Shown here: piece after piece, positions 27,515 to 35,572 of the stretch
Position numbering within the stretch: position 1 is the stretch's first letter
How the letters are laid out: each line of letters starts with the position of its first letter
Source: VRUE01 sp035557635
GTDB lineage: Bacteria > Actinomycetota > Thermoleophilia > Solirubrobacterales > 70-9
Assembly (NCBI GenBank): GCA_035557635.1
Contig: DATMDR010000017.1
Span: 1 to 64,000 of the forward strand
Length of the DNA: 64,000 nucleotides
Reading direction: 5' to 3'
The notes under the pieces: model-generated
What the model was told of the DNA's origin: nothing
Databases searched by the model: none
The model's input: the letters and a program-made list of their open reading frames with translations, nothing else
Program-made: the position numbers and the translations under genes

Positions 27515-28135
27515 GTGCGGCACCGCAGGCCGAGTCGTCGCTCTCTTTGCGAGAGATGGCCACTCGGCCTGCTGCTCACGCTGTTGCTGTCGGCGAGCTT
27601 GACGGCATGTGCCGGCGCCGAGAAGTCGGGCAGCGAACGAGCGCCAACGCGCACCTCTGGGCCCTCGAACGACACTCTGCGATCACCCGATGAACGCGTA
27701 TCACGCGCCCTTTCTGGGGACTTCGCTCTGCTGCGAAGTTCCCCTGATGGCATACCCCCCCTTCTCAGGCGGACCCTGAGGGGGCAACTACCGGGCATGG
27801 CTTGGGATCTTGCCCAACGTGTCCCCGTACATGCGACCAGCACTTACTGGTTGGTGCCCGGCGCTAAAGATCTCTGCATGGTGGCGACCACCCCCAAGTC
27901 GCCGGCCATCAGCTTCGCCTGCACTAGCTCCAGCCGAGCGCTTCGCCGCGGGATCGTGCACACTTCGCTCGACACGATCTCCGGCAGGCGCACCATGGTC
28001 GGCATAACCCCGGATGGAACCCATTCCGCACTGATTCAGAGCGGCGCCTTGACCACCTCCGTGCGCGTGCGCCATGGCCGCTTTGTGCTTCGCGACTCCG
28101 TTGCTTTGCCACCAGACCAGGTGACTCTCCGCTAA
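27515..28135 (+). CDS. Lipoprotein of unknown function
   Basis: 206 residues from a GTG at 27515. A hydrophobic signal LGLLLTLLLSASLTAC gives a lipobox (LTAC) near residue 32. The mature part has CMVATT and FACTSS cysteines and a beta-rich end (GTHSALIQSGALTTSVRVRH). No domain recognised. The closeness to the preceding secreted protein suggests a surface pair. A convergent integrase pseudogene follows. Confidence 0.65.
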   Translation: MRHRRPSRRSLCERWPLGLLLTLLLSASLTACAGAEKSGSERAPTRTSGPSNDTLRSPDERVSRALSGDFALLRSSPDGIPPLLRRTLRGQLPGMAWDLAQRVPVHATSTYWLVPGAKDLCMVATTPKSPAISFACTSSSRALRRGIVHTSLDTISGRRTMVGITPDGTHSALIQSGALTTSVRVRHGRFVLRDSVALPPDQVTLR

Positions 28136-28204
28136 GCACCTTTGCCGCCAGATGGGACAGATACTCGTCTAGCGGCTCGGACGAAAGCCCGACCCAAGAT
28201 CACG

Positions 28205-29264
28205 TTAGGCACCCCCTCGCAGATATGCGTCCATGCGCTCGCGAACCTCATCTCGGCTCCCAGGCAACAGATGGCCATAGACATCGAAGGTGGTCTGTAT
28301 TTTCGAGTGGCCCATGAACTCCTGAATCGCCTTCGGATTCGCTCCGGCGTCGATCATCAATGAGGCGAAGGTGTGACGGCAAAGGTGCAAGCTGATCGGC
28401 ACCAGCAACTCGGGCTCTCGACGCTCGCGCTCCGCCGCCTTCCGCTCGCGCTTGTTCGCTACCGCCCATGCGCGCTTCGCCCGGCCATCGACAGTCGATG
28501 CGTAGAACGCCTCTCGAAGCGACCGACCGAAAACGAGGTCGTCGCCGCTGCGGCCCGCCCTGCGCAAATGCTCGCCCAGATAGTCGCGCAGAATCGCCAG
28601 CAAGGGCACGTTGCGCAGCCCCGCATAGAAGGCAGTAGCCCAAACTGGCCTGTCCTCTAGTTCGAGCGCGGCGAGCAGCGCCGCTGCTTCCGTTGGAGTG
28701 GCGATTCGCTTCGGCCGCTTGGAGCCTCCATTCGGGAGGTCGATCCGCTCGGACGGGTTATAGGTCAGCTCGTCGCGGTCGATAGCGCGGCGGTAGAACG
28801 CCTGAATTGGTTGAGGACATTGCTGACGGTCCCAATCGAGAGCCCGGTGCCAAGCAGTTCGTCAGCGAGAGCTTGGAGGTCCTGCCACCTTGATCCCCCC
28901 AACGCCGGTCGGCGCAATGTGAACTCGCAGCGCCCGCTCATACGAGCGGATCGTGTTCGGCTCATAGCGCTCGCGACCCTTCGGGCGAATCGTTCCCGCT
29001 TGCATCCCAGCGATGAACTGCCGGAGCGCACCCGTGAGCGTTCGCACGTCTCGCGTTGGGGCGCGCAGCGATCCCCCGTCGGCAGCGCGCTTTGCATCAG
29101 CTCGCCAACTCCTTGCCTCAGCCTCGCGACGAAACCTCTTTGTGACCCGCCTGTCCTCGCGCACCAGATAGATCGACGCCTCATACCCAGCGTTGCAGTT
29201 GCAGCGCCCACCACCCCGAGCGCTGCAACCCTTTCGAGTGCCGCTTTCGGACGCTTTCAGCCAT
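28205..29264 (-). pseudogene. Tyrosine recombinase/phage-type integrase, multiply disrupted
   Basis: A complete-looking integrase can be pieced together only across frames. ATG 29264 gives MAESVRKRHSKG; a frame change near 29230 leads to RGGGRCNCNAGYEASIYLV and the core-binding region ending near 28900; another change leads to QDLQALADELLGTGLSIGTV; a third near 28800 leads to FYRRAIDRDELTYNPSERID. YAGLR then runs directly into NVPLLAILRDYL, so about 45 residues including the usual RGEL...K stretch are missing. The C-terminus is intact (LHLCRHTFASLMIDAG, MGHSKIQTTFDVYGHLL). With three shifts and a deletion it is not functional. Confidence 0.8.
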
Positions 29265-29270
29265 CCAGAC

Positions 29271-29390
29271 TCACCCGCCTATGAACTGGCCAAGGCGCGT
29301 CCCGCCGGGGTCCCACCCCATCCCGTCGAGCAGGTCACCCGGAGGAATGTCCAGCGAACCCGCGAGTTGATCAGCGTGTCCACCCGGCAG
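29271..29390 (-). pseudogene. XRE-type regulator, C-terminal remnant
   Basis: The minus-strand frame ending at 29271 reads LAGSLDIPPGDLLDGMGWDP and GGTRLGQFIGG, which resembles the end of small XRE (Cro/CI-type) regulators that precede integrases in actinobacterial elements. The residues before it do not match a helix-turn-helix, so only the tail survives. It lies directly upstream of the broken integrase, supporting a decayed integrated element. Short match, so modest certainty. Confidence 0.4.
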
Positions 29391-29677
29391 ACCCGTTCGC
29401 CACGGCCGTGACTGGGACCCCCCACGCACTCCCGTCGGGAGCCGCTGCCCGCGCGCCAGTGTTAGCCAGAACACCGAACCACCAGCTCCAGCCGGACACA
29501 GCCGGAGCAGATGCCCCCTGGCAAGCCAAATCTGGCTCTGCGCCTGAGCGTCCGCAGTTCTCCTCCCTGTAGTAACCCCAGAAACGCCTCGCCTCCCCTG
29601 CGGGTGTTTTCTGTTGAACGATCTTCTTGCAAGCCGTGTCCGCACCGCGAGCTACGGCGATCCCTACCATCGAGCGC
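29391..29677. other. Intergenic region around hairpin copy B
   Basis: No gene seen apart from possible decayed coding sequence of the XRE regulator. It contains copy B of the three-copy element (29557-29616). Frames across it give low-complexity or Trp/Gly-rich translations without ribosome sites. Confidence 0.5.
29557..29616 (+). ncRNA. Hairpin element copy B
   Basis: Shares a perfect 24-base core (29559-29582) with copy A. Short stem GTTCT (29557-29561)/AGAA (29580-29583) around the same C-rich loop, then a weak ACGCC/GGTGT stem followed by TTTTCTGTTG (29607-29616). The GGATCCACATA upstream block of copies A and C is absent. It ends about 60 bases before the VOC gene and could instead be a leader element. 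Confidence 0.42.
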
Positions 29678-30115
29678 ATGGCGATTCAGCGGATGGACCA
29701 CGTCGGGATCGTGGTCGAGGACCTCGCGGCCGCGACCGAGTTCTTCGTCGAGCTCGGCCTTGAAGTGGAGGGCGAAGGGCAGGTGGAGGGCGCCTGGGTG
29801 GACCGCATCGTGGGGCTCGAGGGCGTCCGCTCGGAGCTCAGGATGCTGAAAACCCCAGACGGCCAGAGGCGGCTCGAGCTGGCGAAGTTCCACTCGCCCC
29901 CGAGCCAGGGCGGCGACCCGCACGCGCCTCCGAACACACCAGGCATTCGCCATCTCGCCTTCGTCGTCGAAGACATCGACGCCGTAGTTGCCGGCCTGCG
30001 AGCCCGGGGGACTGAGCTCGTCGGCGAGCTGGTGCGCTACGGGGACAGCTACCGGCTCTGCTACGTCCGCGGCCCAGAGGGGATCATCGTCGAGCTGGCA
30101 GAGCCGATCAGCTGA
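29678..30115 (+). CDS. VOC superfamily (glyoxalase-like) protein
   Basis: 145 residues from ATG 29678 (MAIQRMDHVGIVVEDLAAAT). The two beta-alpha-beta-beta-beta modules of the vicinal-oxygen-chelate fold are visible: first HVGIVVEDL...FFVELGLEVEG, second RHLAFVVEDIDAVVAGLRAR...VRGPEGIIVELAE. H9 and E142 are in positions used as metal ligands. Substrate unknown. Its stop overlaps the convergent SnoaL-like gene in the palindrome TCAGCTGA. Confidence 0.82.
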   Translation: MAIQRMDHVGIVVEDLAAATEFFVELGLEVEGEGQVEGAWVDRIVGLEGVRSELRMLKTPDGQRRLELAKFHSPPSQGGDPHAPPNTPGIRHLAFVVEDIDAVVAGLRARGTELVGELVRYGDSYRLCYVRGPEGIIVELAEPIS

Positions 30116-30460
30116 CCAGGTACTCGACTATCTCCGCTATCCGGCCTTCGGCGCCGAGGGTCAGAAACAGGGCGCCCCTGAGCTCGATGCCCGTGCCCCG
30201 CTCGACGTTCTCGGCCGCCAGGGTTTGGGACTCCAGGTCGACGAACAGCCGCACGCATTCCATCGTCAGGTCGGGGTATTCGCGCAGCTCAGCTTCGTAG
30301 CGGCTGCGAAGAGCGTCAACCCCGTGCAGCACGGCGGAGCCGTCACGGAACACCACGTCCGCAGCGTAAAGCGAGTAGTAGCCCTCTAGTCCCGCCTGTT
30401 CCAGCGATCGATGTAGTCGTCGTAGAAGGTGGCCAGCTCGGCAGCATTCAGCTTTGCCAT
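30108..30460 (-). pseudogene. SnoaL/NTF2-like protein, frameshifted
   Basis: From ATG 30460 the frame reads MAKLNAAELATFYDDYIDRW and stops after NRRD. The adjacent -1 frame continues AGLEGYYSLYAADVVFRDGS, AVLHGVDALRSRYEAELREY and on to a proper end, a typical polyketide-cyclase-like SnoaL/NTF2 fold of about 117 residues. The frames need one base change near 30390-30400 to join. No slippery sequence is evident, so this is a young pseudogene or a sequence error. Confidence 0.6.
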
Positions 30461-30468
30461 TGACGAGC

Positions 30469-30666
30469 CTACGCAGCTGCGTGCTTGCCGGCGGGAACGA
30501 AGTGCTCCAGCTCAGCCGCGTGGCCCAAGGCGAAGGGAACGCCCTCCTCTGCCAGCTTGACCACCTCTGCGTAGGAATCGCCAACAGCAGTCCAGCCCTC
30601 TACGTCGGGGGACTCGGCCCACCAGCCGTCGGCCTCGTGGTGATAGATGACGCGCACGATGTCCAT
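30469..30666 (-). CDS. HicB-like (UPF0150) antitoxin-type protein, no HicA seen
   Basis: 65 residues, with a strong GGAGG seven bases before the ATG. The partial RNase H-like HicB fold is recognisable: IVRVIYHHEADGWWAESPDV, EGWTAVGDSYAEVVKLAEEG. HicB proteins normally neutralise a HicA mRNA interferase encoded next door, but neither flank has a HicA-like ORF. It may be an orphan antitoxin or a regulator. Confidence 0.75.
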   Translation of the reverse strand: MDIVRVIYHHEADGWWAESPDVEGWTAVGDSYAEVVKLAEEGVPFALGHAAELEHFVPAGKHAAA

Positions 30667-30774
30667 TTCAAACCTCCATCTCAGAGTAGCTTCCGGGCTT
30701 CCGCCTCGGCAAAGCCGAGCAAGACCAGCGAGCTACAGATTCACCCCCCACAGCGCTCCGCCGCACCTTCCGCG

Positions 30775-31311
30775 ATGATTCCGAGCATGACGCGCCGGCG
30801 GGGGTTGATCGTAACGGGGATCGCGACGGTGCTCCTGCTGCTGGCGATGTCGCCGGCGGAGGAGCGGATGCAGGACACCGGGCCGGGGATGGTCCCCTTC
30901 GAGCTCACCGGCGGTCAGGACCGGGCCGACGAGATCCTCGCCGAATGGGGCGAGGAGGGCCGCGACGCCGCGCGCGAGCAGCTCTGGATCGACTACGCCT
31001 TCCTGCTCGTCTACGGGGCCTTCCTCACGCTCGCCGCGGCCGCGACTCGTGACCTCGCAAGGGAGCGTGGCTGGCGCCGCCTCGGATCGATCGGCGGAGT
31101 CGCCGTCTACTTCGGCGCCCTCTGCGCCGGCTTCGACGCGCTCGAGAACACCTGTCTGCTGCTCACGCTGGAGGGCTCAGGCGCTGCGTTCCCTCTTCTG
31201 GCGACGATCTTCGCTGCCTTCAAGTTCGCCTTCCTGGCAGCGGCGATCGCCTACATAGGCGCCGGCCTCGCGATGCGGCTGCGCAACCGCACAACTCCTC
31301 AGGCTTTTTAG
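30775..31311 (+). CDS. Four-helix membrane protein
   Basis: About 178 residues from ATG 30775 (or 174 from ATG 30787). Four membrane helices: an N-terminal GLIVTGIATVLLLLAM, YAFLLVYGAFLTLAAAA, IGGVAVYFGALCAGFDAL and a final TIFAAFKFAFLAAAIAYIGA. An extracytoplasmic acidic loop follows the first. I know similar unannotated actinobacterial proteins but no function. A GC-rich hairpin follows (31352-31373). Confidence 0.7.
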   Translation: MIPSMTRRRGLIVTGIATVLLLLAMSPAEERMQDTGPGMVPFELTGGQDRADEILAEWGEEGRDAAREQLWIDYAFLLVYGAFLTLAAAATRDLARERGWRRLGSIGGVAVYFGALCAGFDALENTCLLLTLEGSGAAFPLLATIFAAFKFAFLAAAIAYIGAGLAMRLRNRTTPQAF

Positions 31312-31351
31312 TCCAATCCACGCCGCGAGGCCCGCCGGATGGGGCGAGGCC

Positions 31352-31373
31352 GCGGCTCACGTTGTGGAGCCGC
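31352..31373 (+). terminator. Hairpin after the four-helix membrane protein
   Basis: GCGGCTC (31352-31358) pairs with GAGCCGC (31367-31373) around an 8-base loop, followed by TGCGGTTTCCCC. It lies 40 bases after the plus-strand stop. A short T stretch is present but not a full run. Confidence 0.45.
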
Positions 31374-31395
31374 TGCGGTTTCCCCTCCCGCGTGG

Positions 31396-31494
31396 ATCCA
31401 CATACATAGAGATGTCTCTTCTCCCTCTAGTAACCCCAGAAGAGACGCCGGAAGGCTAGCCGATCGAGCGCATTGATGCAAGCCCTCGTTTTCT
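31396..31494 (+). ncRNA. Hairpin element copy C
   Basis: Has the GGATCCACATA block (31396-31406) of copy A, then a perfect 9-bp stem GTCTCTTCT (31416-31424)/AGAAGAGAC (31440-31448) closing the loop CCCTCTAGTAACCCC. The core matches copies A and B at 22 of 24 positions. The stem bases differ from A and B yet still pair, which is compensatory change. Downstream, AGGCTAG/CTAGCCT and the string GTTTTCT (31488-31494) follow. Confidence 0.48.
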
Positions 31495-31499
31495 AGCCT

Positions 31500-33539
31500 C
31501 TACGAGGCGACTGGCTCGCGGGCGCCGAGAGCGGCCAGCACGCGCTCGGCCACCGAGTCGCCGGTGAGGCCGACCTCCTCGCGCAGCAGGGCGGGCTTGC
31601 CGTGGGTGACGTAGCGATCGGGCAAGCCGATCCGCATGACCCTGGCGCGCTCCCCGGACCGGTCGGCGAAGGCATCCTCCAAATGCTCGAGCACGGCCGA
31701 TCCGAAGCCCCCCGGCAGCACGTTCTCCTCGATCGTCACCACCAGGTCATGGCCCAGCGCCAGCCGCTCCAGCAGCTCGGTGTCGAGCGGCTTGGCGAAG
31801 CGGGCGTCGGCGACGGTCGGCTTCAGGTCGTGGCCGGCGAGGATCTCGGCAGCGTCCTGCGCCACCGCGACCCCGTAGCCGAAACCGAGCAGCGCAACCC
31901 GCTCGCCGCTGGCCAGCAGCTCGCCGGTCCCGATCGGGATCTCCCGCGGCTCGTCCGGAAGCTCGACTCCCTCGGCAGCCCCGCGCGGGTAGCGCAGCGC
32001 CGCCGGGCCGTCGTGGGCGACAGCGGTGCGCAGCATGTGGACCAGCATCGCCTCGTCGCGCGGCGCCATCACGACGACGTTGGGGATCGGGCGAAAGTAG
32101 GAGACGTCGAAGGCACCGTGGTGGGTCGGCCCGTCGTCGCCGACCAGGCCGGCGCGGTCCATCGCGAAGGTGACGTCGAGCTCCTGCAGGCAGACGTCGT
32201 GGATGATCTGGTCGTAGGCGCGCTGGAGGAAGGTCGAGTAGATCGCGCAGACCGGCTTCGCCCCCTGGATCGCCAGGCCGGAGGCAAGCAGGACCGCGTT
32301 CTGCTCGGCGATGCCGACGTCGTAGTACTGCTCGGGGACCTCGTCGGCGAGCCTCTGCAGACCGGTCCCCCCCGCCATCGCCGCGGTGATCCCGACAACG
32401 CGGCGGTCGCGCTCCGCCTCGGCGACGATCGCGTCGGCGAAGACCTGGGTGTACTGGGGCGGGGCCCCCGCCGCCGGCGGCTTCTCCAGCCGCTCGGGGG
32501 CGATTGCGTCTGGAGAGTCGGATTCCTTCACCGGCACCGGCTTGGCGGCGGCCGGCTCGCCGTTGACGATGCTCTTCGGCTTCGCCGCGTGCCACTTCTC
32601 CATCCCCTCCAGGCCGCCCTCCTCGGCCGGAGCGAATCCCTTCCCCTTGACCGTGTGGATGTGGACGACGACCGGCCGGTCGGCGGCGAAGGCCTCGCGC
32701 AGGGCCTCGCGCAGGGCGTGCACGTCGTGGCCGTCGATCACCCCCATGTAGGCGAGGTCGAGCTCCTCGAAGATCAGGCCCGGCGCCCAGTAGGCCTTGA
32801 TCGCGGCCTTGATCTCCGGGCCCAGCCGTTCGATCCGCTTGCCGAGCCCGAGCGGGAGCTTGGTCAGCCGGTCCTCGACCCCCTCGCGGGCGTGGAAGAG
32901 GCGCGGGTTGAGCCGGACCCGGTTGAAGTAGCGGGAGAGCGCGCCGACGTTGGGGGAGATCGACATCCCGTTGTCGTTGAGGACGATCACGATCGGCGTC
33001 TGCAGGCCGCCGGCGGCGTGCATCGCCTCGTAGGCGACCCCGCCGGTGAGGGCGCCGTCGCCGATCACCGCCGCGACCTTGCCGTCCTCGCCGATCCCGT
33101 GGCGCATCGCCTCCTTCAGGCCGACCGCGTAGCCGATCGAGGTCGAGGCGTGGCCGGCGCCCATGATGTCGTGCTCGGACTCGAAGATCGAGCAGAAGGG
33201 GGCGAGGCCGTCGTACTGGCGGATCGTCGGCAGCCCCTCGCGCCGGCCCGTGAGGACCTTGTGCGGGTAGGCCTGGTGGCCGACGTCCCAGAGGACCTTG
33301 TCGCGGGGCGAGTCGAGCAGGCTGTGCAGGGCGACGGCCAGCTCGCAGGTGCCGAGGTTGGCGCCGAAGTGGCCGCCGATCTCACCAATCGTGTCGATGA
33401 TGTAGGTGCGCATCTCCTGCGCCACCTGCTGCAGCTGCTCGTCGTCGAGCTCGTGAAGGTCGGCGGGGCCATCGATCCGCTCGAGCAGGGTCGGCCCTTC
33501 CACGCTTCCGTTTTCGGTCGTCTCGCGCTTCTCGCTCAT
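31500..33539 (-). CDS. dxs: 1-deoxy-D-xylulose-5-phosphate synthase
   Basis: 679 residues. Thiamine-diphosphate enzyme: GGHFGANLGTCELAVALH, DVGHQAYPHKVLTGR, GDGALTGGVAYEAMHAAG...VLNDNGMSIS, with the C-terminal transketolase part VGIAEQNAVLLASGLA and AMDRAGLVGDDGPTHHG. First step of the MEP isoprenoid pathway. An Ala/Pro-rich linker of about 45 residues lies between the halves. The start overlaps the prenyl synthase stop (ATGA), so precursor supply and chain elongation are coupled. Confidence 0.97.
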   Translation of the reverse strand: MSEKRETTENGSVEGPTLLERIDGPADLHELDDEQLQQVAQEMRTYIIDTIGEIGGHFGANLGTCELAVALHSLLDSPRDKVLWDVGHQAYPHKVLTGRREGLPTIRQYDGLAPFCSIFESEHDIMGAGHASTSIGYAVGLKEAMRHGIGEDGKVAAVIGDGALTGGVAYEAMHAAGGLQTPIVIVLNDNGMSISPNVGALSRYFNRVRLNPRLFHAREGVEDRLTKLPLGLGKRIERLGPEIKAAIKAYWAPGLIFEELDLAYMGVIDGHDVHALREALREAFAADRPVVVHIHTVKGKGFAPAEEGGLEGMEKWHAAKPKSIVNGEPAAAKPVPVKESDSPDAIAPERLEKPPAAGAPPQYTQVFADAIVAEAERDRRVVGITAAMAGGTGLQRLADEVPEQYYDVGIAEQNAVLLASGLAIQGAKPVCAIYSTFLQRAYDQIIHDVCLQELDVTFAMDRAGLVGDDGPTHHGAFDVSYFRPIPNVVVMAPRDEAMLVHMLRTAVAHDGPAALRYPRGAAEGVELPDEPREIPIGTGELLASGERVALLGFGYGVAVAQDAAEILAGHDLKPTVADARFAKPLDTELLERLALGHDLVVTIEENVLPGGFGSAVLEHLEDAFADRSGERARVMRIGLPDRYVTHGKPALLREEVGLTGDSVAERVLAALGAREPVAS

Positions 33540-34399
33540 TCGTTCCTGGTGAAGATGTAGTCAGCTATCCGCTTCAGGTCTTCGGTCTGGCCATCCGCCC
33601 CAGCCAAGGCCTCGGTCGCCTTCGCGTGCGAGTCGGCGGCGAGCTCGCGTGCCCGCTCGAGGCCGAAGAGGCTGACGTAGGTGAGCCTGCCGTGGCGCTC
33701 GTCGCTGCCTCGCGGCTTGCCCAGTCGCTCATCGCTCTCGGTCACGTCGAGGATGTCGTCGACGATCTGGAACAGCACGCCCACCTCACTGGCGAATTGT
33801 CTGTAGGGGATTGTCTCAGGTTCGGCCACTCCTTCGAGCTCCAGCACGACGCCGACGCTGGCGGCGATCAGCCGGCCGGTCTTGAGACCGTGCAGGGCGC
33901 GCAGGCTCTTGGCGTCGGCGGCACCCCCGGCGACGTCGACGAACTGGCCTCCGACCATGCCGTCGACGCCGGTCGCGCCCGCCAGCTCGCGCAAGGCGGC
34001 GAGGACGCGGGCCGGCTCGCCGGGCTGCTCGCAGAAGATGCGAACCGCCTCGGCGAAGAGGCCGTCGCCGGCGAGGATCGCCACATCCTCGCCGTACTTG
34101 ACGTGCGAGGTCGGCGCGCCGCGCCGCAGGTCGTCGTCGTCCATCGCCGGCAGGTCGTCGTGGATCAGCGAGTAGGTGTGGATCAGCTCGATCGCGCAGG
34201 CGACCGGTACGAAGCGCTCGGGCTCGGTGCCGAGAGCGCGGGCGGTCGCCAGGGCGAGGACAGGCCGCACCCGCTTGCCGCCCGCCAGCAGCGAGTAGCG
34301 CATCGCCTCCTCCAGGCTCTCGGTGGCCGGCGCCGCTGAGAAGCTCAGTCGCTCCAGCTCGGCGTCGACGAGTGAGCGCAGGTCCTCCGGGTACGTCAC
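33536..34399 (-). CDS. ispA: Polyprenyl (farnesyl/geranylgeranyl) diphosphate synthase
   Basis: 287 residues from a GTG sharing GTGA with the upstream stop. First aspartate-rich motif HDDLPAMDDDDLRRG and second FQIVDDILDVTESDE are intact, with GGKRVRPVLAL at the IPP-binding site. FPP and GGPP synthases cannot be told apart safely here. It is in one operon with dxs. Confidence 0.92.
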   Translation of the reverse strand: MTYPEDLRSLVDAELERLSFSAAPATESLEEAMRYSLLAGGKRVRPVLALATARALGTEPERFVPVACAIELIHTYSLIHDDLPAMDDDDLRRGAPTSHVKYGEDVAILAGDGLFAEAVRIFCEQPGEPARVLAALRELAGATGVDGMVGGQFVDVAGGAADAKSLRALHGLKTGRLIAASVGVVLELEGVAEPETIPYRQFASEVGVLFQIVDDILDVTESDERLGKPRGSDERHGRLTYVSLFGLERARELAADSHAKATEALAGADGQTEDLKRIADYIFTRNE

Positions 34400-34566
34400 T
34401 CGGCGCCGGCCTCGCGGATCCGGCGGTTCGCCTCCTCGACCGCCTCGGCCGAGAGCTCGGCAGCCTCCCGCGCCAGGTCCCCTGCCCGCTCGTCCGGAGT
34501 CTCCTCCGCCTCAAGCTCTGCCGCGATTGCGGTGAGCCGCTCGGAGATCTCGCGCAGGCGGCTCAT
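34396..34566 (-). CDS. Exonuclease VII small-subunit-like short protein
   Basis: 56 residues, ATG at 34566, overlapping the nusB stop (ATGA) and the prenyl synthase start (GTGA). The sequence is one or two helices (ISERLTAIAAELEAEETPDE, then AGDLAREAAELSAEAVEEAN). Length and place between nusB and ispA fit xseB, but no xseA lies nearby and key XseB residues are not clear. It could be a lineage-specific coupled peptide. Confidence 0.55.
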   Translation of the reverse strand: MSRLREISERLTAIAAELEAEETPDERAGDLAREAAELSAEAVEEANRRIREAGAE

Positions 34567-34955
34567 CCCTTGCCCCCGTCGGCGGCCGGCTGGCGCTCCC
34601 GCGCCGCCGCCCCGAGCACGCCGTTGACGAAGCCGGGCGCGTCGGCGCCGCAGTACTCCTTGGCGATCTCGATCGCCTCGTCGATTGCGACCTCGGTCGG
34701 CGCCTCGCCGTGCTCCATCTCGTACAGGGCCACCCGCATCAGGTTGCGCTCCAGCGGCGCGATCCGCTCCAGCTCCCAGCCCTTCGCGTGGCGGGCGATC
34801 ACCGCGTCGAGCTCCTCGCGATGCGCTTCGACCCCCTCCGCCAGCTCACGGGTGAAGGGACGCGAATCGGCGACCAGTTCCCCCAGCGGCCGCCCGGTGA
34901 CGTCGCGCTGGTAGCAGGCGAAGACTGCGTCGCGGCGCTGGTCGGATCTGCGCAT
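34563..34955 (-). CDS. nusB: Transcription antitermination factor NusB
   Basis: 130 residues, all-helical: MRRSDQRRDAVFACYQRDVT, LERIAPLERNLMRVALYEME and TEVAIDEAIEIAKEYCGADA with GFVNGVLGAA. NusB with NusE binds boxA RNA in rRNA transcription. It lies 9 bases downstream of efp, as in most Actinobacteria. Confidence 0.96.
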   Translation of the reverse strand: MRRSDQRRDAVFACYQRDVTGRPLGELVADSRPFTRELAEGVEAHREELDAVIARHAKGWELERIAPLERNLMRVALYEMEHGEAPTEVAIDEAIEIAKEYCGADAPGFVNGVLGAAARERQPAADGGKG

Positions 34956-34964
34956 GGGCAGAGC

Positions 34965-35525
34965 TTAAGCGCGAGAGACGTACTCGCCATTGCGAGTGTC
35001 GACGCGGACGGTCTCCCCCTCCTCGATGAAGAGCGGCACCTGGACCGTGACGCCGGACTCGAGCGTCGCCGGCTTGGTGCCGCCGCCCGAGGCGGTGTCG
35101 CCCTTCACCCCCGGCTCGGTCTGCGTCACCTTCATATCGATCGCGCTCGCCACCTGCACGTCGCTGGGCCGCTCATCGACGAAGAGGATCTCGACCTCGC
35201 CGTTCGGCAGCAGCCACTGCAGGGCGTCGGCGGCGACGTCCTTGGAGATCTCGAGCTGCTCGTAGTCGCTCGTGTCCATGAAGACGGCGGCCTCGCCGGA
35301 GTCGTAGAGGTACTGCATCTTGCGCGACCCGGTCCGCACCGGCCGGAACTTCTCCCCCGCCCGGAAGGTCTTGTCGATCACCGAGCCGTCCTCGATCCGG
35401 CGCAGCTTCGTGCGCACGAAGGCGCCGCCCTTGCCGGGCTTGACGTGCTGGAACTCGAGGATCTTGAAGATCGTCCCGTCGATCTCGATATGGCTGCCGT
35501 TGCGAAATTCGTTGGTCGATATCAC
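34965..35525 (-). CDS. efp: Elongation factor P
   Basis: 186 residues from the GTG at 35525 (VISTNEFRNGSHIEID); the open frame to 35594 overlaps the divergent gene and is not expected. The tip-loop lysine is in HVKPGKGGAFVRTKLR, and the C-terminal OB domain runs to VRVDTRNGEYVSRA. EF-P relieves stalling at polyproline. It heads the efp-nusB-xseB-like-ispA-dxs operon; the promoter must lie within the 47 bases before the divergent gene or inside it. Confidence 0.96.
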   Translation of the reverse strand: MISTNEFRNGSHIEIDGTIFKILEFQHVKPGKGGAFVRTKLRRIEDGSVIDKTFRAGEKFRPVRTGSRKMQYLYDSGEAAVFMDTSDYEQLEISKDVAADALQWLLPNGEVEILFVDERPSDVQVASAIDMKVTQTEPGVKGDTASGGGTKPATLESGVTVQVPLFIEEGETVRVDTRNGEYVSRA

Positions 35526-35572
35526 GGTGGCGAAGACTAGAGAACCGCCCTCCCTTAGTCTTCGAAGCCGGC

